Positions 34,932 through 44,644 of a DNA stretch of 64,000 bases are shown in pieces (the stretch's first letter is position 1; each line of letters begins with the position of its first letter). Source of the DNA: Woeseiaceae bacterium. GTDB lineage: Bacteria > Pseudomonadota > Gammaproteobacteria > Steroidobacterales > Woeseiaceae. A model generated the notes under the pieces. It worked only from the letters and a program-made list of their open reading frames with translations. It did not search any database and was not told the origin of the DNA. The position numbers and the translations under genes are program-made. The stretch lies in the NCBI GenBank assembly GCA_013042375.1, contig JABDQH010000073.1, positions 62,001 to 126,000 of the forward strand, written 5' to 3'.

Positions 34932-35305
34932 TCATTCTAGCTCACTGGTGGAAACCGTCGCCCTGCGGCCATAGGCGGTGACAGTGGCCACGATTGCCCC
35001 GAAAAACATCATTGAGCCGACAACAATCCACAGGCCTCCGATTACTTCTGAGATTCCATTAACGGGCATATCGGCAATACCAGCGGTAGAAAAGCAGCTA
35101 TACCCCAGTAAAGTGCCCTGCCGAAGGTTGTAATCGTCGTTCCGTCCGCTCCCCGTTCCGCGAAATACAGACCTGCCGAGAAAAGCACCCAGAAGACCAA
35201 TAGCAAAAACGTCATCTTCAGCACGGGAGTATGTGTCATCAAATCCCGTATGAATTTACGGCTCTGACGGCTTCTATGCCTCGCGCTGCTTTTCCTGTTG
35301 CTCAT
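34932..35305 (-). pseudogene. 2-TM potassium-channel-type gene, frameshifted
   Basis: The annotated frame gives only 87 residues and ends in unrelated sequence after FGRALYWGIAAF. Adding one T to the TTTT run at 35090-35093 (minus strand) restores a 124-residue protein with stop at 34932: basic N-terminus, TM1 (MTFLLLVFWVLFSAGLYFAE), pore helix, filter-like STAGIAD in place of TVGYGD, and TM2 (LWIVVGSMMFFGAIVATVTAY). This is the Ion_trans_2 pore layout with no cytosolic domain. The ATG at 35305 has an AGAGAG ribosome-binding site. Real mutation, sequencing error and recoding cannot be separated here. Confidence 0.85.
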
Positions 35306-35392
35306 ATATTTATCTCTCTGCGCGGGATTTCATTTTACATCGGCATGACAGGCTGCTTTCGGCCAACAGCCCGGATCAATCACGGGGCGTTG

Positions 35393-36238
35393 TCAGAGTT
35401 CGGTCCTGATTGCCAACAGCTCGGGGAAGAAGCTCGTATCGATCGCTTTCTTGAGGAACGGCACGCCCGACGATCCACCGGTTCCCTTCCTGTGGCCGAT
35501 GATTCTCTGCACCGTGTACATGTGCTTGAACCGCCACGACTGGAACGCGTCCTCGATGTCGACGAGTTTCTCGGCCAGCTCGTAGAACTCGAAATACCGG
35601 TCCGGGTCGCGGTAGATCGCGAGCCAGGCCGCCTGCACGGAATCGTTGGCCTCGTAGGGCCCACCGAAATCGCGCTCGAGCTTGTGCGCGTCGATGTCGA
35701 AGCCTCTATCGCTCAGCTTGCGCAGGACGACGTCGTACAGGCTCGGGCGCACGAGCACGTCGCGGAGTTCTTCGTAGACGTCGCTGTCGTGGCGATGCAC
35801 GTCGATCAGGCGTTTGTTCTTGTTGCCCAGCAGGAACTCCAGCTTGCGGTAGGCATAGGACTGAAACCCCGATGCCGGGCCCAGCTTGTCGCGAAACTTG
35901 AGGTAATCGACCGGCGTCATCGTCGAGAGGATCGACCAGGAATGGGTCAGCTGGTTCAGGATCAGCTTGACGCGCGCGATCACCTTGAAGGCCTGTCGAA
36001 AATCGTCGTGCTCGAGATTGCGAATCGCGGCCTCGACCTCGTGGCCGGCGAGTTTAAGCCACAGCTCGCTGGCCTGGTGGATGATGATGAACAGCATCTC
36101 GTCATGCTGGTCCGACAGCGGGTACTGGGCGTTGAGGACGTCCGCCAGGTGCAGGTACTTGCCGTAGGTGAGTCGATCCGCGAGTTCGGTGTGGATGCCC
36201 TCCTCGAGTTCGCGGTAGTTCCCGGGTGTCTTGGTCAC
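35393..36238 (-). CDS. kynA: Tryptophan 2,3-dioxygenase
   Basis: 281 residues. Haem enzyme opening the indole ring to N-formylkynurenine. Family segments: LTYGKYLHLADVLNAQYPLSD, HDEMLFIIIHQASELWLK (including the distal His region) and RFKHMYTVQRIIGHRKGTGGSSGVPFLKK near the C-terminus with the haem-ligating His. GTG start overlaps the kmo stop as GTGA. It is the first pathway step but the last gene of the operon. No kynurenine formamidase gene is in the cluster. Confidence 0.96.
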   Translation of the reverse strand: MTKTPGNYRELEEGIHTELADRLTYGKYLHLADVLNAQYPLSDQHDEMLFIIIHQASELWLKLAGHEVEAAIRNLEHDDFRQAFKVIARVKLILNQLTHSWSILSTMTPVDYLKFRDKLGPASGFQSYAYRKLEFLLGNKNKRLIDVHRHDSDVYEELRDVLVRPSLYDVVLRKLSDRGFDIDAHKLERDFGGPYEANDSVQAAWLAIYRDPDRYFEFYELAEKLVDIEDAFQSWRFKHMYTVQRIIGHRKGTGGSSGVPFLKKAIDTSFFPELLAIRTEL

Positions 36239-37599
36239 TGATGTGCTCCGAATGTCTGCAATGCCAGGTCGTGGAGCCGCTCCATCACGTACTCCTCGTC
36301 CCAGTCGTCAGCGATGCCCGGCATTGCCATAATGCTCTCCATGACCTCGTTTTGTTCGTCGCCGACGCGCAGTGCCTCGGCATAGGGCACGTCCGGCGAG
36401 AACGTCACCATCGAGTAGAGCGGCGTCCACAGCTTAGGGTAGCGCTCGCTGAACTTGGCCTCGATCTGCTTGCGCAGCTGGAAGCGCTTGTCGCCGGACA
36501 GGTCGCTCATCTCGACGAAGTTGCGCTTCGACAATTCGGCGATCGCGTCGCCGTTTGGCTTGCGGGCGTTCTCGTAGGCCGGAAATATCCGCTCCCAGTC
36601 ATGATCATACCGATCGATCAGTGCGTGCAGCTCCGCGCAGTCTTCGAAGCCGCAGTTCATGCCCTGCCCGTAGAACGGCACGATCGCGTGCGCGGCATCG
36701 CCGATGAGCGCCACCTTGCGATTGAATGACCAGGGGAACACCTGCACCAGGAACAGCGGCGCCGCCGTCTTCTCGAGGAACACGTCGACGGGGCGCTCGA
36801 GGACAGCCATGGCGTCGGCGAAGTTCGCCTCGAAGAACGCCTCGACCGCGGGCCACTCGCGCAGCGATTCGAACGACGGGTCGCCCGCATGGTTGAGGAA
36901 CAGCGTGCACGTGAACGTGCCGTCCGTATTCGGCAGCGCAATCAGCATGAAGTCCTTGCGCGGCCAGATATGCAGCGCGTTCGTCTCGAGCTGGTGCGAA
37001 CCATCGGCGTTGGCCGGTATGTTGAGCTCAATGTAGCTCTGCGGCATATAGGTCTGGCTGTAGCTGAACCTCGGCAGGTTGTGCGCGAGCCGCCGGACTT
37101 TCGAGTACGCGCCGTCTGCGCCGAACGCGTAGTCGGCCTCGACGACGCGCTGTTCGCCATTCGCGAGCTCGAACGTGGTCACGGCCGTTGTGAAATCGAT
37201 GTCGACTAGACGGTGCTCGAAATGCGTCGCGATGCCGGCTTCGTCCTCGGCCAGGTTCAGCAGGTGCTCGTTGATGCCGCCGCGCGACACCGACCAGATG
37301 GCATCGCCTTCCTGACCGTACGGCAGCTTGCTGAGCTCCCCGTCCGCGCCGTGAATCGCGCGATGGTACATCGGAATGGCCTGCTGCCTTACCTCGTCGC
37401 CGATACCGATCTTCTCGAGCGACGACCAGCCGCGATCTGACAAGGCGATGTTGATCGATCTGCCCTGGTAGACGCTGGTCTGTCGCGAATCGGGCCGGCC
37501 CTCGTAGAGCCCGACCGCGTAGCCGTGCCGTGCCAGCGAGATGGCGAGCAGGGATCCGACCGGGCCGCCGCCGACCACGGTGAACGCCACCCGGCTCAC
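36235..37599 (-). CDS. kmo: Kynurenine 3-monooxygenase
   Basis: 454-residue FAD monooxygenase hydroxylating kynurenine to 3-hydroxykynurenine. Dinucleotide motif [16 protein letters not shown], the family start [13 protein letters not shown], and the second FAD motif [23 protein letters not shown] are intact. GTG start at 37599 overlaps the kynU stop as GTGA; the long frame upstream is not coding in this frame. With kynU and the dioxygenase gene it leads to quinolinate. Confidence 0.96.
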   Translation of the reverse strand: MSRVAFTVVGGGPVGSLLAISLARHGYAVGLYEGRPDSRQTSVYQGRSINIALSDRGWSSLEKIGIGDEVRQQAIPMYHRAIHGADGELSKLPYGQEGDAIWSVSRGGINEHLLNLAEDEAGIATHFEHRLVDIDFTTAVTTFELANGEQRVVEADYAFGADGAYSKVRRLAHNLPRFSYSQTYMPQSYIELNIPANADGSHQLETNALHIWPRKDFMLIALPNTDGTFTCTLFLNHAGDPSFESLREWPAVEAFFEANFADAMAVLERPVDVFLEKTAAPLFLVQVFPWSFNRKVALIGDAAHAIVPFYGQGMNCGFEDCAELHALIDRYDHDWERIFPAYENARKPNGDAIAELSKRNFVEMSDLSGDKRFQLRKQIEAKFSERYPKLWTPLYSMVTFSPDVPYAEALRVGDEQNEVMESIMAMPGIADDWDEEYVMERLHDLALQTFGAHQ

Positions 37600-38882
37600 G
37601 CCCCGCCTCCCGCCAGCAGTGTCCGCAGCAGCCTGCCGAAGACATGTACGTCTTCGAAGGAGTTGTAGAGCGGTACCGGCGCCATGCGGATGATGCAGGG
37701 CTCGCGAAAATCGGCGATCACACCGGCGGCGACCATGTCGTCGAACAGCCTGCGTTCGCGCCCGGCGACGTCCATCGAAATCTGGCAGCCGCGCCGCGCC
37801 GGATCCCGCGGCGTGATGATGCTGATGCGCGCATCCGGAAACTCGTCCGCCAGCGCATCGACCGTGTATTCGAGGTAACCCGTGAGCTTCTCGCTTTTTT
37901 CGCGCAACCCCGGCATGCCGGCCTCGGCAAACAGGTCGAGCGAGGCCTTCGTCGCCGCCATGCCAAGAATCGGCGCATTGCTGAGCTGCCAGCCTTCCGC
38001 GCCCTCCATGGGGCGAAACCCGCTCTCCATCTGGAAGCGCGTCGCCTTGTCGTGTCCCCACCAGCCGCCGAAGCGCGGCAGCTCGAAGCGCTTGCCATGG
38101 CGCTCGTGCACGAAGATCGCGCCGACGTTGCCGGGGCCCGCGTTCAGATACTTGTAGGAACACCAGGCCGCGAAGTCGACGTTCCAGTCGTGCAATGCGA
38201 GCGGCACGTTGCCGGCCGCATGCGCCAGGTCGAAACCCGCGACGGCGCCCGCATCGTGTGCGGCCCTGGTGAGCCGCTGCATGTCGAACAACTGGCCCGT
38301 GAAGTAATTGACGCCGCCGAAGAACACGAGCGCGAGCTCGTCGGCGTGCGATTCGATGGCCGCGAGGATGTCTTCCTCGAGGACCACGCGCTCGCCCTCC
38401 CTGGGCTGCACTTCGACGATGGCGTCGTCGGGCTCGAAGCCGTGAAACCGGGCCTGCGTTTCGAGCAGGTAGCGGTCCGACGGGAACATCTTCGCCTCTG
38501 CGATGATCTTGTAGCGTTCCTTCGTCGGACGATAGAACGACACGAACAGCAGGTGGATGTTGGTCGTCAGCGAATTCATGCAGACGACCTCGGATTCTTG
38601 CGCACCGACGATAGCGGCCATCGGCGGCGTCAGGCGCTCGTGATAGCTGTACCAGGGGTTGGTCGAATGAAAGTGCCCTTCGACGCCGTACTTCGCCCAT
38701 TCGTCGAGTTCCAGCTCGACGGCGGCACGCAGCGACTTGGGCTGCAGCCCGAGCGAGTGCCCGGTGAAATACACGAGCTCGTCCGTGCCGAGTGACGGGA
38801 AGTGGAAGCGCTCACGGAATTTTCGCAGCGGGTCGGCCGCGTCCTGTGCCCTGGCGAACTCGAGTGTCGGTTCGTAATGCAC
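37596..38882 (-). CDS. kynU: Kynureninase
   Basis: 428-residue PLP enzyme converting 3-hydroxykynurenine to 3-hydroxyanthranilate and alanine. PLP Lys lies in [24 protein letters not shown] and [13 protein letters not shown] are family signatures. The start is GTG at 38882, one base after the dioxygenase stop; the upstream extension of the frame is out of character. The set kynU + kmo + 3-HAA dioxygenase argues for the 3-hydroxylated branch and not anthranilate catabolism. Confidence 0.96.
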   Translation of the reverse strand: MHYEPTLEFARAQDAADPLRKFRERFHFPSLGTDELVYFTGHSLGLQPKSLRAAVELELDEWAKYGVEGHFHSTNPWYSYHERLTPPMAAIVGAQESEVVCMNSLTTNIHLLFVSFYRPTKERYKIIAEAKMFPSDRYLLETQARFHGFEPDDAIVEVQPREGERVVLEEDILAAIESHADELALVFFGGVNYFTGQLFDMQRLTRAAHDAGAVAGFDLAHAAGNVPLALHDWNVDFAAWCSYKYLNAGPGNVGAIFVHERHGKRFELPRFGGWWGHDKATRFQMESGFRPMEGAEGWQLSNAPILGMAATKASLDLFAEAGMPGLREKSEKLTGYLEYTVDALADEFPDARISIITPRDPARRGCQISMDVAGRERRLFDDMVAAGVIADFREPCIIRMAPVPLYNSFEDVHVFGRLLRTLLAGGGA

Positions 38883-38883
38883 G

Positions 38884-39564
<681 letters not shown>

Positions 39565-40047
39565 TCACCGGCGCTCGTAGGTCCTGAACGAGTAGTCGTG
39601 CTCGTTGCGCTCGTCGGCCTCGTGTGTCTCGTCGGCGACGAGCCGCCAGTCGTCGACCGAGACGTCGGGGAAGTACGCATCGCCGTCAATCTCGGCGTGC
39701 ACGCGCGTCAGGTACAGGCGCCCGGCGTCGGGAAGAAACAGCGCGTACACCTGGCTGCCGCCGATAACCATGATTTCGTTGACGTCGCCGGCCGCGGCGA
39801 GCGCCGCCCGTTTCGAGCCGACGACGTCACAACCCGGGGCCGCGAACCCCGCCTGGCCCGTGATGACTATGTTCTGCCGGCCCGGCAGCGGCCGGCCGAT
39901 GGACTCGTAGGTCTTGCGGCCCATGACAATGGGCTTGCCCATGGTGACGGTCTTGAAGCGCCTGAGGTCGTCGGACAGCCGCCACGGCAGCTCACCCTGC
40001 GAGCCGATCACACCGTTCTCGGCGGCGGCAACGATGACCGAAATCAT
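39565..40047 (-). CDS. folA: Dihydrofolate reductase
   Basis: 160 residues, E. coli 159. NADPH-dependent reduction of dihydrofolate, the trimethoprim target. Motifs: [27 protein letters not shown] with the catalytic Asp, [17 protein letters not shown] and [15 protein letters not shown]. Overlaps thyA by 4 bp (ATGA), so the THF consumed by thymidylate synthesis is regenerated from the same transcript. No trimethoprim-resistance change is evident by eye. Confidence 0.97.
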   Translation of the reverse strand: MISVIVAAAENGVIGSQGELPWRLSDDLRRFKTVTMGKPIVMGRKTYESIGRPLPGRQNIVITGQAGFAAPGCDVVGSKRAALAAAGDVNEIMVIGGSQVYALFLPDAGRLYLTRVHAEIDGDAYFPDVSVDDWRLVADETHEADERNEHDYSFRTYERR

Positions 40048-40838
40048 ACGGCCACGGCGGCCTTGATGTGCGGGTGCGCCTCGTAGTTGAGGATCTCGAA
40101 GTCGTCGTACTCGTACTCGAAGATGCTCGGCGGACGCCGCTTGATCGCCAGCGTCGGCAGCGGCAGCGGCTCGCGCGCCAGCTGCTCGTCCGCCTGCTCG
40201 AGGTGGTTCAGGTACAGGTGGCAGTCACCACCCGTCCACACGAAATCGCCGACCTTGAGGTCGACCTGCTGCGCCAGCATGTGCGTCAGGAGCGCGTAGG
40301 ACGCGATATTGAACGGCACGCCGAGGAAGATGTCGCAGCTGCGCTGGTAGAGCTGGCAGGACAAACGACCGTCGGCGACGTAGAACTGGAACAGGCAGTG
40401 GCAGGGCGGCAGCGCCATGTTGTCGATCTCGGCGACGTTCCAGGCCGAGAGGATGATACGGCGCGAGTCCGGAGTCTCCCGCAGCTGCCGCACGACCTCG
40501 GCGACCTGGTCGATCTTGCGTCCGTCGGGTGTCGGCCAGCTGCGCCACTGCACGCCGTAGATGGGCCCGAGATCGCCATCGTCGTCGGCCCACTCGTCCC
40601 AGATCGACACGCCGTTTTCCCTGAGGTAGCGAATATTGCTGTCGCCCGAGAGGAACCACAGCAACTCGTGAACGATCGACCGGATGTGCAGCTTCTTGGT
40701 CGTCACGAGCGGAAAGCCTCTGGACAGATCAAAACGCATCTGGTGCCCGAAAACGCTCAGCGTGCCGGTGCCCGTACGGTCTTCCTTGCGCGCGCCCGTA
40801 TCGCGCACGAGGCGCATCATGTCGAGGTACTGCTGCAT
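40044..40838 (-). CDS. thyA: Thymidylate synthase
   Basis: 264 residues, exactly the E. coli ThyA length. Methylates dUMP using methylene-THF, which becomes DHF. Catalytic Cys is in [12 protein letters not shown]; the phosphate-binding [11 protein letters not shown] and [13 protein letters not shown] segments are intact. Its ATG follows the lgt stop with no gap: lgt-thyA-folA, as in many gammaproteobacteria. Confidence 0.98.
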   Translation of the reverse strand: MQQYLDMMRLVRDTGARKEDRTGTGTLSVFGHQMRFDLSRGFPLVTTKKLHIRSIVHELLWFLSGDSNIRYLRENGVSIWDEWADDDGDLGPIYGVQWRSWPTPDGRKIDQVAEVVRQLRETPDSRRIILSAWNVAEIDNMALPPCHCLFQFYVADGRLSCQLYQRSCDIFLGVPFNIASYALLTHMLAQQVDLKVGDFVWTGGDCHLYLNHLEQADEQLAREPLPLPTLAIKRRPPSIFEYEYDDFEILNYEAHPHIKAAVAV

Positions 40839-41621
40839 CTATCTCGCCGCTCCGTTGGTGCGATAACCCATGGCCAGCATGATAACCCCGGCGACGATCA
40901 TCGGCACACTCAGGACCTGGCCCATGGTCACCCAGCCGAGCGACAGGTAGCCGATGTGCGCATCGGGGACGCGGTAGAACTCCACGAAGAATCGGAACAC
41001 GCCATAGAGCATCAGGAACAGGCCCGAGGGCGCCATGTACGGCCGCGGTTTCGAGGTGAACCACCAGACGATCGCGAACAACAGGAAACCCTCGAGCAGG
41101 GACTCGTACAGCTGCGACGCGTGCAGGACCTGGCCGTCGACCTTGAAGCCCCACGGCACGTTGGTCGGCTTGCCCCACAGTTCGCCGTTGATAAAGTTGC
41201 CGATGCGCCCGAACCCGAGGCCGAGCGGCACGAGCGGCGCGACGAAGTCGGTCATGCGCCACATCGTGTGGCCGAGCTTGCGACCGTGCAGCCACATCGC
41301 CAGCAGGACGCCGAGCGCCCCGCCGTGGAAGGACATGCCACCCTCCCAGATCCTGAGCAGGTACAGCGGGTCCTCGAGGAACTTGTCGAAGTTGTAGAAG
41401 AGCATCGAGCCGATGCGCCCGCCGATGATTACGCCGAGCATCGAATAGAACACGAGATCGTCGACCTGCTCCGCGTTGACCGGTGAATCGGGCCGCCTGC
41501 AGCGCTTCTTCGCCAGCCACCAGGCCAGCAGGAAGCCGACGACGTACATCAGCCCGTACCAGCGGACCGCAATCGGGCCGATCGAAAAAATTACCGGGTC
41601 GATGTCCGGGTATGTCAGCAT
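40839..41621 (-). CDS. lgt: Phosphatidylglycerol-prolipoprotein diacylglyceryl transferase
   Basis: 260 residues from ATG 41621; an ATG 18 codons upstream would add a polar extension without homology. Lgt attaches diacylglycerol to the lipobox Cys of prolipoproteins such as RlpA here. About seven membrane helices; the signature [13 protein letters not shown] and the early HGG in MSFHGGALG are present. Divergent from the DUF255 gene across 46 bp. Confidence 0.96.
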   Translation of the reverse strand: MLTYPDIDPVIFSIGPIAVRWYGLMYVVGFLLAWWLAKKRCRRPDSPVNAEQVDDLVFYSMLGVIIGGRIGSMLFYNFDKFLEDPLYLLRIWEGGMSFHGGALGVLLAMWLHGRKLGHTMWRMTDFVAPLVPLGLGFGRIGNFINGELWGKPTNVPWGFKVDGQVLHASQLYESLLEGFLLFAIVWWFTSKPRPYMAPSGLFLMLYGVFRFFVEFYRVPDAHIGYLSLGWVTMGQVLSVPMIVAGVIMLAMGYRTNGAAR

Positions 41622-41667
41622 TGCGTCCAGCTCGGCAATTTCACAAGCCGGTATCATAGAGCAAACC

Positions 41668-43686
41668 ATGTCCAATCGCCTCGCCAGGGAAACCAGCCCC
41701 TACCTGTTGCAACACGCCGACAACCCCGTCGACTGGTATCCGTGGGGCGAGGAGGCGTTCGCGCTCGCCAGGGAGAGCGGCAAGCCCGTGCTGCTGTCGA
41801 TCGGTTACTCGGCCTGTCACTGGTGCCACGTAATGGCGCACGAGTCGTTCGAGGACGAAGCGACGGCCGAGCTCATGAACGAGTTGTTCGTCAACGTGAA
41901 GGTGGATCGCGAAGAGCGGCCCGACGTCGACAAGATCTACCAGACCGCACACCAGCTGCTCACGCAGCGCGGCGGCGGCTGGCCGCTGACCATGTTCCTC
42001 GACGGCCAGGACTTGCGGCCCTTCTTCGGCGGCACCTATTTTCCCAACGAGGCGCGCTACGGCATGCCGGCCTTCGGCGACCTGCTGCGCAAGGTCGCCG
42101 ACTACTACGGCCAGAACCGGGACAGCGTCCGGTCGCAGGGTGAGCGCATCGTCGAGGTGCTCGCGAAACTTCAGCCTCCGCCCGCCGCCGGTGACGTCGA
42201 ACTGCACGACGGCCCGTTGGCCGCCGTCCGCGACGCACTCGCCGGGACCTTCGACCGTGAGCATGGCGGATTCGGCGGGGCACCCAAGTTCCCGCATCCG
42301 ACGACGCTCGAGCGCCTGCTCCGGCACTGGCGCGGGACGGCTGACGATCCCGAGCCCGACGTCGAGGCGCTGTACATGGTCGCGCTGACGCTGGCCCGCA
42401 TGGCCGAGGGCGGGCTGTTCGATCACGTCGGCGGCGGCTTCTATCGCTACTCGGTCGATCAGTACTGGCAGATTCCCCATTTCGAGAAGATGCTCTATGA
42501 CAACGGTCCGCTGCTCGCCATCTATACGCAGGCCGCTGTCGCGACGGGCGAAGACCTGTTCCGCGCGACCGCCAACGCCACGGCCGACTGGATGCTGGCC
42601 GACATGCGCGCCGCCAATGGCGGTTTCTTTGCGACGCGGGACGCGGATTCCGAGGGCCACGAAGGCCTCTATTACCTGTGGAAGCCCGACCAGGTTCGCG
42701 ATCTGCTCGGCGACGACTACGACGTGTTCGCCCGCCGCTTCGGACTGGACCAGCCCGCCAACTTCGAGGGACGGTGGCACCTCACGGTGCGTGAGCAGGT
42801 GAGCGATGATGAAGAAAAGATCATCGCGCGAGCCCGCACGACCTTGCTCGAGCAACGTGCGCAGCGCGTGCCGCCGGCACGCGATGAAAAACAGCTCACG
42901 GCGTGGAATGCGCTCGCGATACGCGGGCTGGCGATCGCGGGCCGTGCCCTCGATCGCGCCGAGCTGATCGACGCCGCGGTCGCCGCCGTCGATTTCCTGC
43001 GCGAGACGATGCTGCGCGACGGACGGCTGCTCGCGAGTTACAAGGATGACGAGGCGAAGTTCGCGGCCTACCTCGACGACCACGTCTTCCTTCTCGATGC
43101 GCTGATCGAATTGCTGCAGGCGCGCTGGAGTGCCACTCACCTCGAATTTGCACAGCAGGTCGCGGACTTGCTGCTCGAGCACTTCGAAGACAAGCAGGAC
43201 GGTGGCTTCTGGTTTACGGCCGACGACCACGAGCAGCTCATCAGCCGTTTCAAGCCGCTCGCCGATGAGGCGGTGCCGTCGGGCAACGGCATCGCGGCAC
43301 TCGCGCTGCAGCGGCTCGGTTTCCTGCTCGGCGAAACGCGCTACCTCGAAGCCGCCGAGCGCACGCTGCGCGCGGCCTGGCGCGCGCTGCAGGACGTTCC
43401 GCACGGGCACGTAAGCCTGCTGGCCGCGCTGGAAGAGTACCTCGCACACCCCGAGATCATCGTGATTCGCGGGGAAGGCGCGGACATCGCCCGCTGGCGC
43501 GAATCCGCCGCCGGCGTCTACGCGCCGCGCCGGCTCGTGTTCGCTATTCCGGCCGGCGAAGCGGGCCTGCCGGGCGCGCTCGCGGAGCGGGCCCCGATCG
43601 AGGGCGAAACGGTTGCGTACCGCTGCGTCGGCACGCACTGCGAGCTGCCCGTCACGAGCTGGGAGGCGCTCGCAGCGCAACTCTAG
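41668..43686 (+). CDS. DUF255 thioredoxin-domain protein (YyaL/SPATA20 type)
   Basis: 672 residues. The N-terminal thioredoxin-like domain has the family start [21 protein letters not shown] and a CHWC active site in [11 protein letters not shown]. It is followed by an (alpha/alpha)6 barrel related to N-acylglucosamine 2-epimerase ([36 protein letters not shown]). No signal peptide, so probably cytoplasmic. The function of this widely conserved family is not established. The ATG at 41668 begins the conserved region. Confidence 0.9.
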   Translation: MSNRLARETSPYLLQHADNPVDWYPWGEEAFALARESGKPVLLSIGYSACHWCHVMAHESFEDEATAELMNELFVNVKVDREERPDVDKIYQTAHQLLTQRGGGWPLTMFLDGQDLRPFFGGTYFPNEARYGMPAFGDLLRKVADYYGQNRDSVRSQGERIVEVLAKLQPPPAAGDVELHDGPLAAVRDALAGTFDREHGGFGGAPKFPHPTTLERLLRHWRGTADDPEPDVEALYMVALTLARMAEGGLFDHVGGGFYRYSVDQYWQIPHFEKMLYDNGPLLAIYTQAAVATGEDLFRATANATADWMLADMRAANGGFFATRDADSEGHEGLYYLWKPDQVRDLLGDDYDVFARRFGLDQPANFEGRWHLTVREQVSDDEEKIIARARTTLLEQRAQRVPPARDEKQLTAWNALAIRGLAIAGRALDRAELIDAAVAAVDFLRETMLRDGRLLASYKDDEAKFAAYLDDHVFLLDALIELLQARWSATHLEFAQQVADLLLEHFEDKQDGGFWFTADDHEQLISRFKPLADEAVPSGNGIAALALQRLGFLLGETRYLEAAERTLRAAWRALQDVPHGHVSLLAALEEYLAHPEIIVIRGEGADIARWRESAAGVYAPRRLVFAIPAGEAGLPGALAERAPIEGETVAYRCVGTHCELPVTSWEALAAQL

Positions 43687-43690
43687 CGGC

Positions 43691-44644
43691 CTAGCGGTGC
43701 GCGGTCAGCACCTCGCCCGTTGACGCGCGCACGGGCCGGCCATTGGCGTCGCGGAATGACACGGGCACGGAATCGATGCGCATACCCATGTTGCGCTCCA
43801 CGGCGAAGTGCAGGTGCGGGCCCGACGAGAAGCCGGAGTTGCCCGAATCCGCAATGTATTCGCCCGCCTCGACGCGGTCGCCGGGCTGCACGCGAATCGA
43901 GTTGCGATTGAGGTGTGCGTAGACGGCAAAAGTCCCGTCGTCGTGCAGGATGCGCACGAGGTTTGCGAGCTTGGCATACGCGTCCGGGTCCGGCCCGCCG
44001 GCGAAGTTATTGCTGGCCACCTCGAAAACGACGCCGCCGCGCGCGGCGATGACGTCGGTACCGATCGGCATGGCGAAGTCGATGGCATACATGCTGTCGC
44101 GCGTGCGGTGGGTAGCGGAAACCGGGAACGTCTGCGTGACTTCGTGGCGGGTGCCCAGGGAATACGGTACGCGGTAGGTCACATCGCTGGCCGGCCGCGC
44201 GGCCGGGTCGCCGGGCAGCCAGACGTAGCGATACTGTGCCGACGGCGCCGCTACCGTACCGAGCACCGGCAGCTCGAACAGGACGAGGTCGCTGCGGGCC
44301 GGGATGACCCACAGGAGATCGTCGTCGGGATGCGGATAGTCGACGCCCGCGATATTGTCGAAGAACAGCTTGAGTTCGACCGGCGCGTGATAGCGGTTGC
44401 TGGCAATGAACTGGAGCCCGCTGCCCGTGAAAGAATGGCTGACCGAGACGCTGCCGCGGCGCGCACGACGCTCGACGGAGCGGGTCTCGGCGTTGCGACC
44501 GTCGGCGGGCGGCCTGTCCGAGAAGATCCACTCGCCGTTCTCGCCACGGTACTTGTACAGCGTCTGCGCCGATGCGATTCCCGAGAACAGGAGCGCCGCG
44601 CCGAGCACCGCGACGGCCACGCCGAATTGCAGTCTACGAGCCAA
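43691..44644 (-). CDS. M23-family metallopeptidase with N-terminal DUF4124
   Basis: 317 residues. Signal peptide to SGIASAQ, a DUF4124-like segment (LYKYRGENGEWIFSDRPP), a beta-rich middle domain, and a LytM/M23 domain (about 185-300) with the metal-site His (SATHRTRD), Asp in YAIDFAMPIGTDV and HLH in GPHLHFAV. Likely a periplasmic endopeptidase or an EnvC-like factor; the zinc residues look complete, so activity is likely. TTG start at 44644 overlaps the upstream protease end by 11 bp. Confidence 0.88.
   Translation of the reverse strand: MARRLQFGVAVAVLGAALLFSGIASAQTLYKYRGENGEWIFSDRPPADGRNAETRSVERRARRGSVSVSHSFTGSGLQFIASNRYHAPVELKLFFDNIAGVDYPHPDDDLLWVIPARSDLVLFELPVLGTVAAPSAQYRYVWLPGDPAARPASDVTYRVPYSLGTRHEVTQTFPVSATHRTRDSMYAIDFAMPIGTDVIAARGGVVFEVASNNFAGGPDPDAYAKLANLVRILHDDGTFAVYAHLNRNSIRVQPGDRVEAGEYIADSGNSGFSSGPHLHFAVERNMGMRIDSVPVSFRDANGRPVRASTGEVLTAHR

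Noticed and set aside
31394-34940. 13-base word AGCGGTCATTCTA seen in two gaps (near 31394 and 34927)
   Set aside because: Identical 13-mers are expected by chance in a 64-kb window, and the flanks do not match.
30240-35305. Integron gene-cassette array (small co-oriented genes with short palindromes between them)
   Set aside because: No integrase, no consistent attC-like sites with GTTRRRY ends, and gaps differ in size and sequence.
35042-35305. Programmed -1 frameshift as the firm explanation of the split channel gene
   Set aside because: The P-site codon GCU would not re-pair after slipping and no stimulatory structure was evident, so only a frameshift of unknown cause is claimed.
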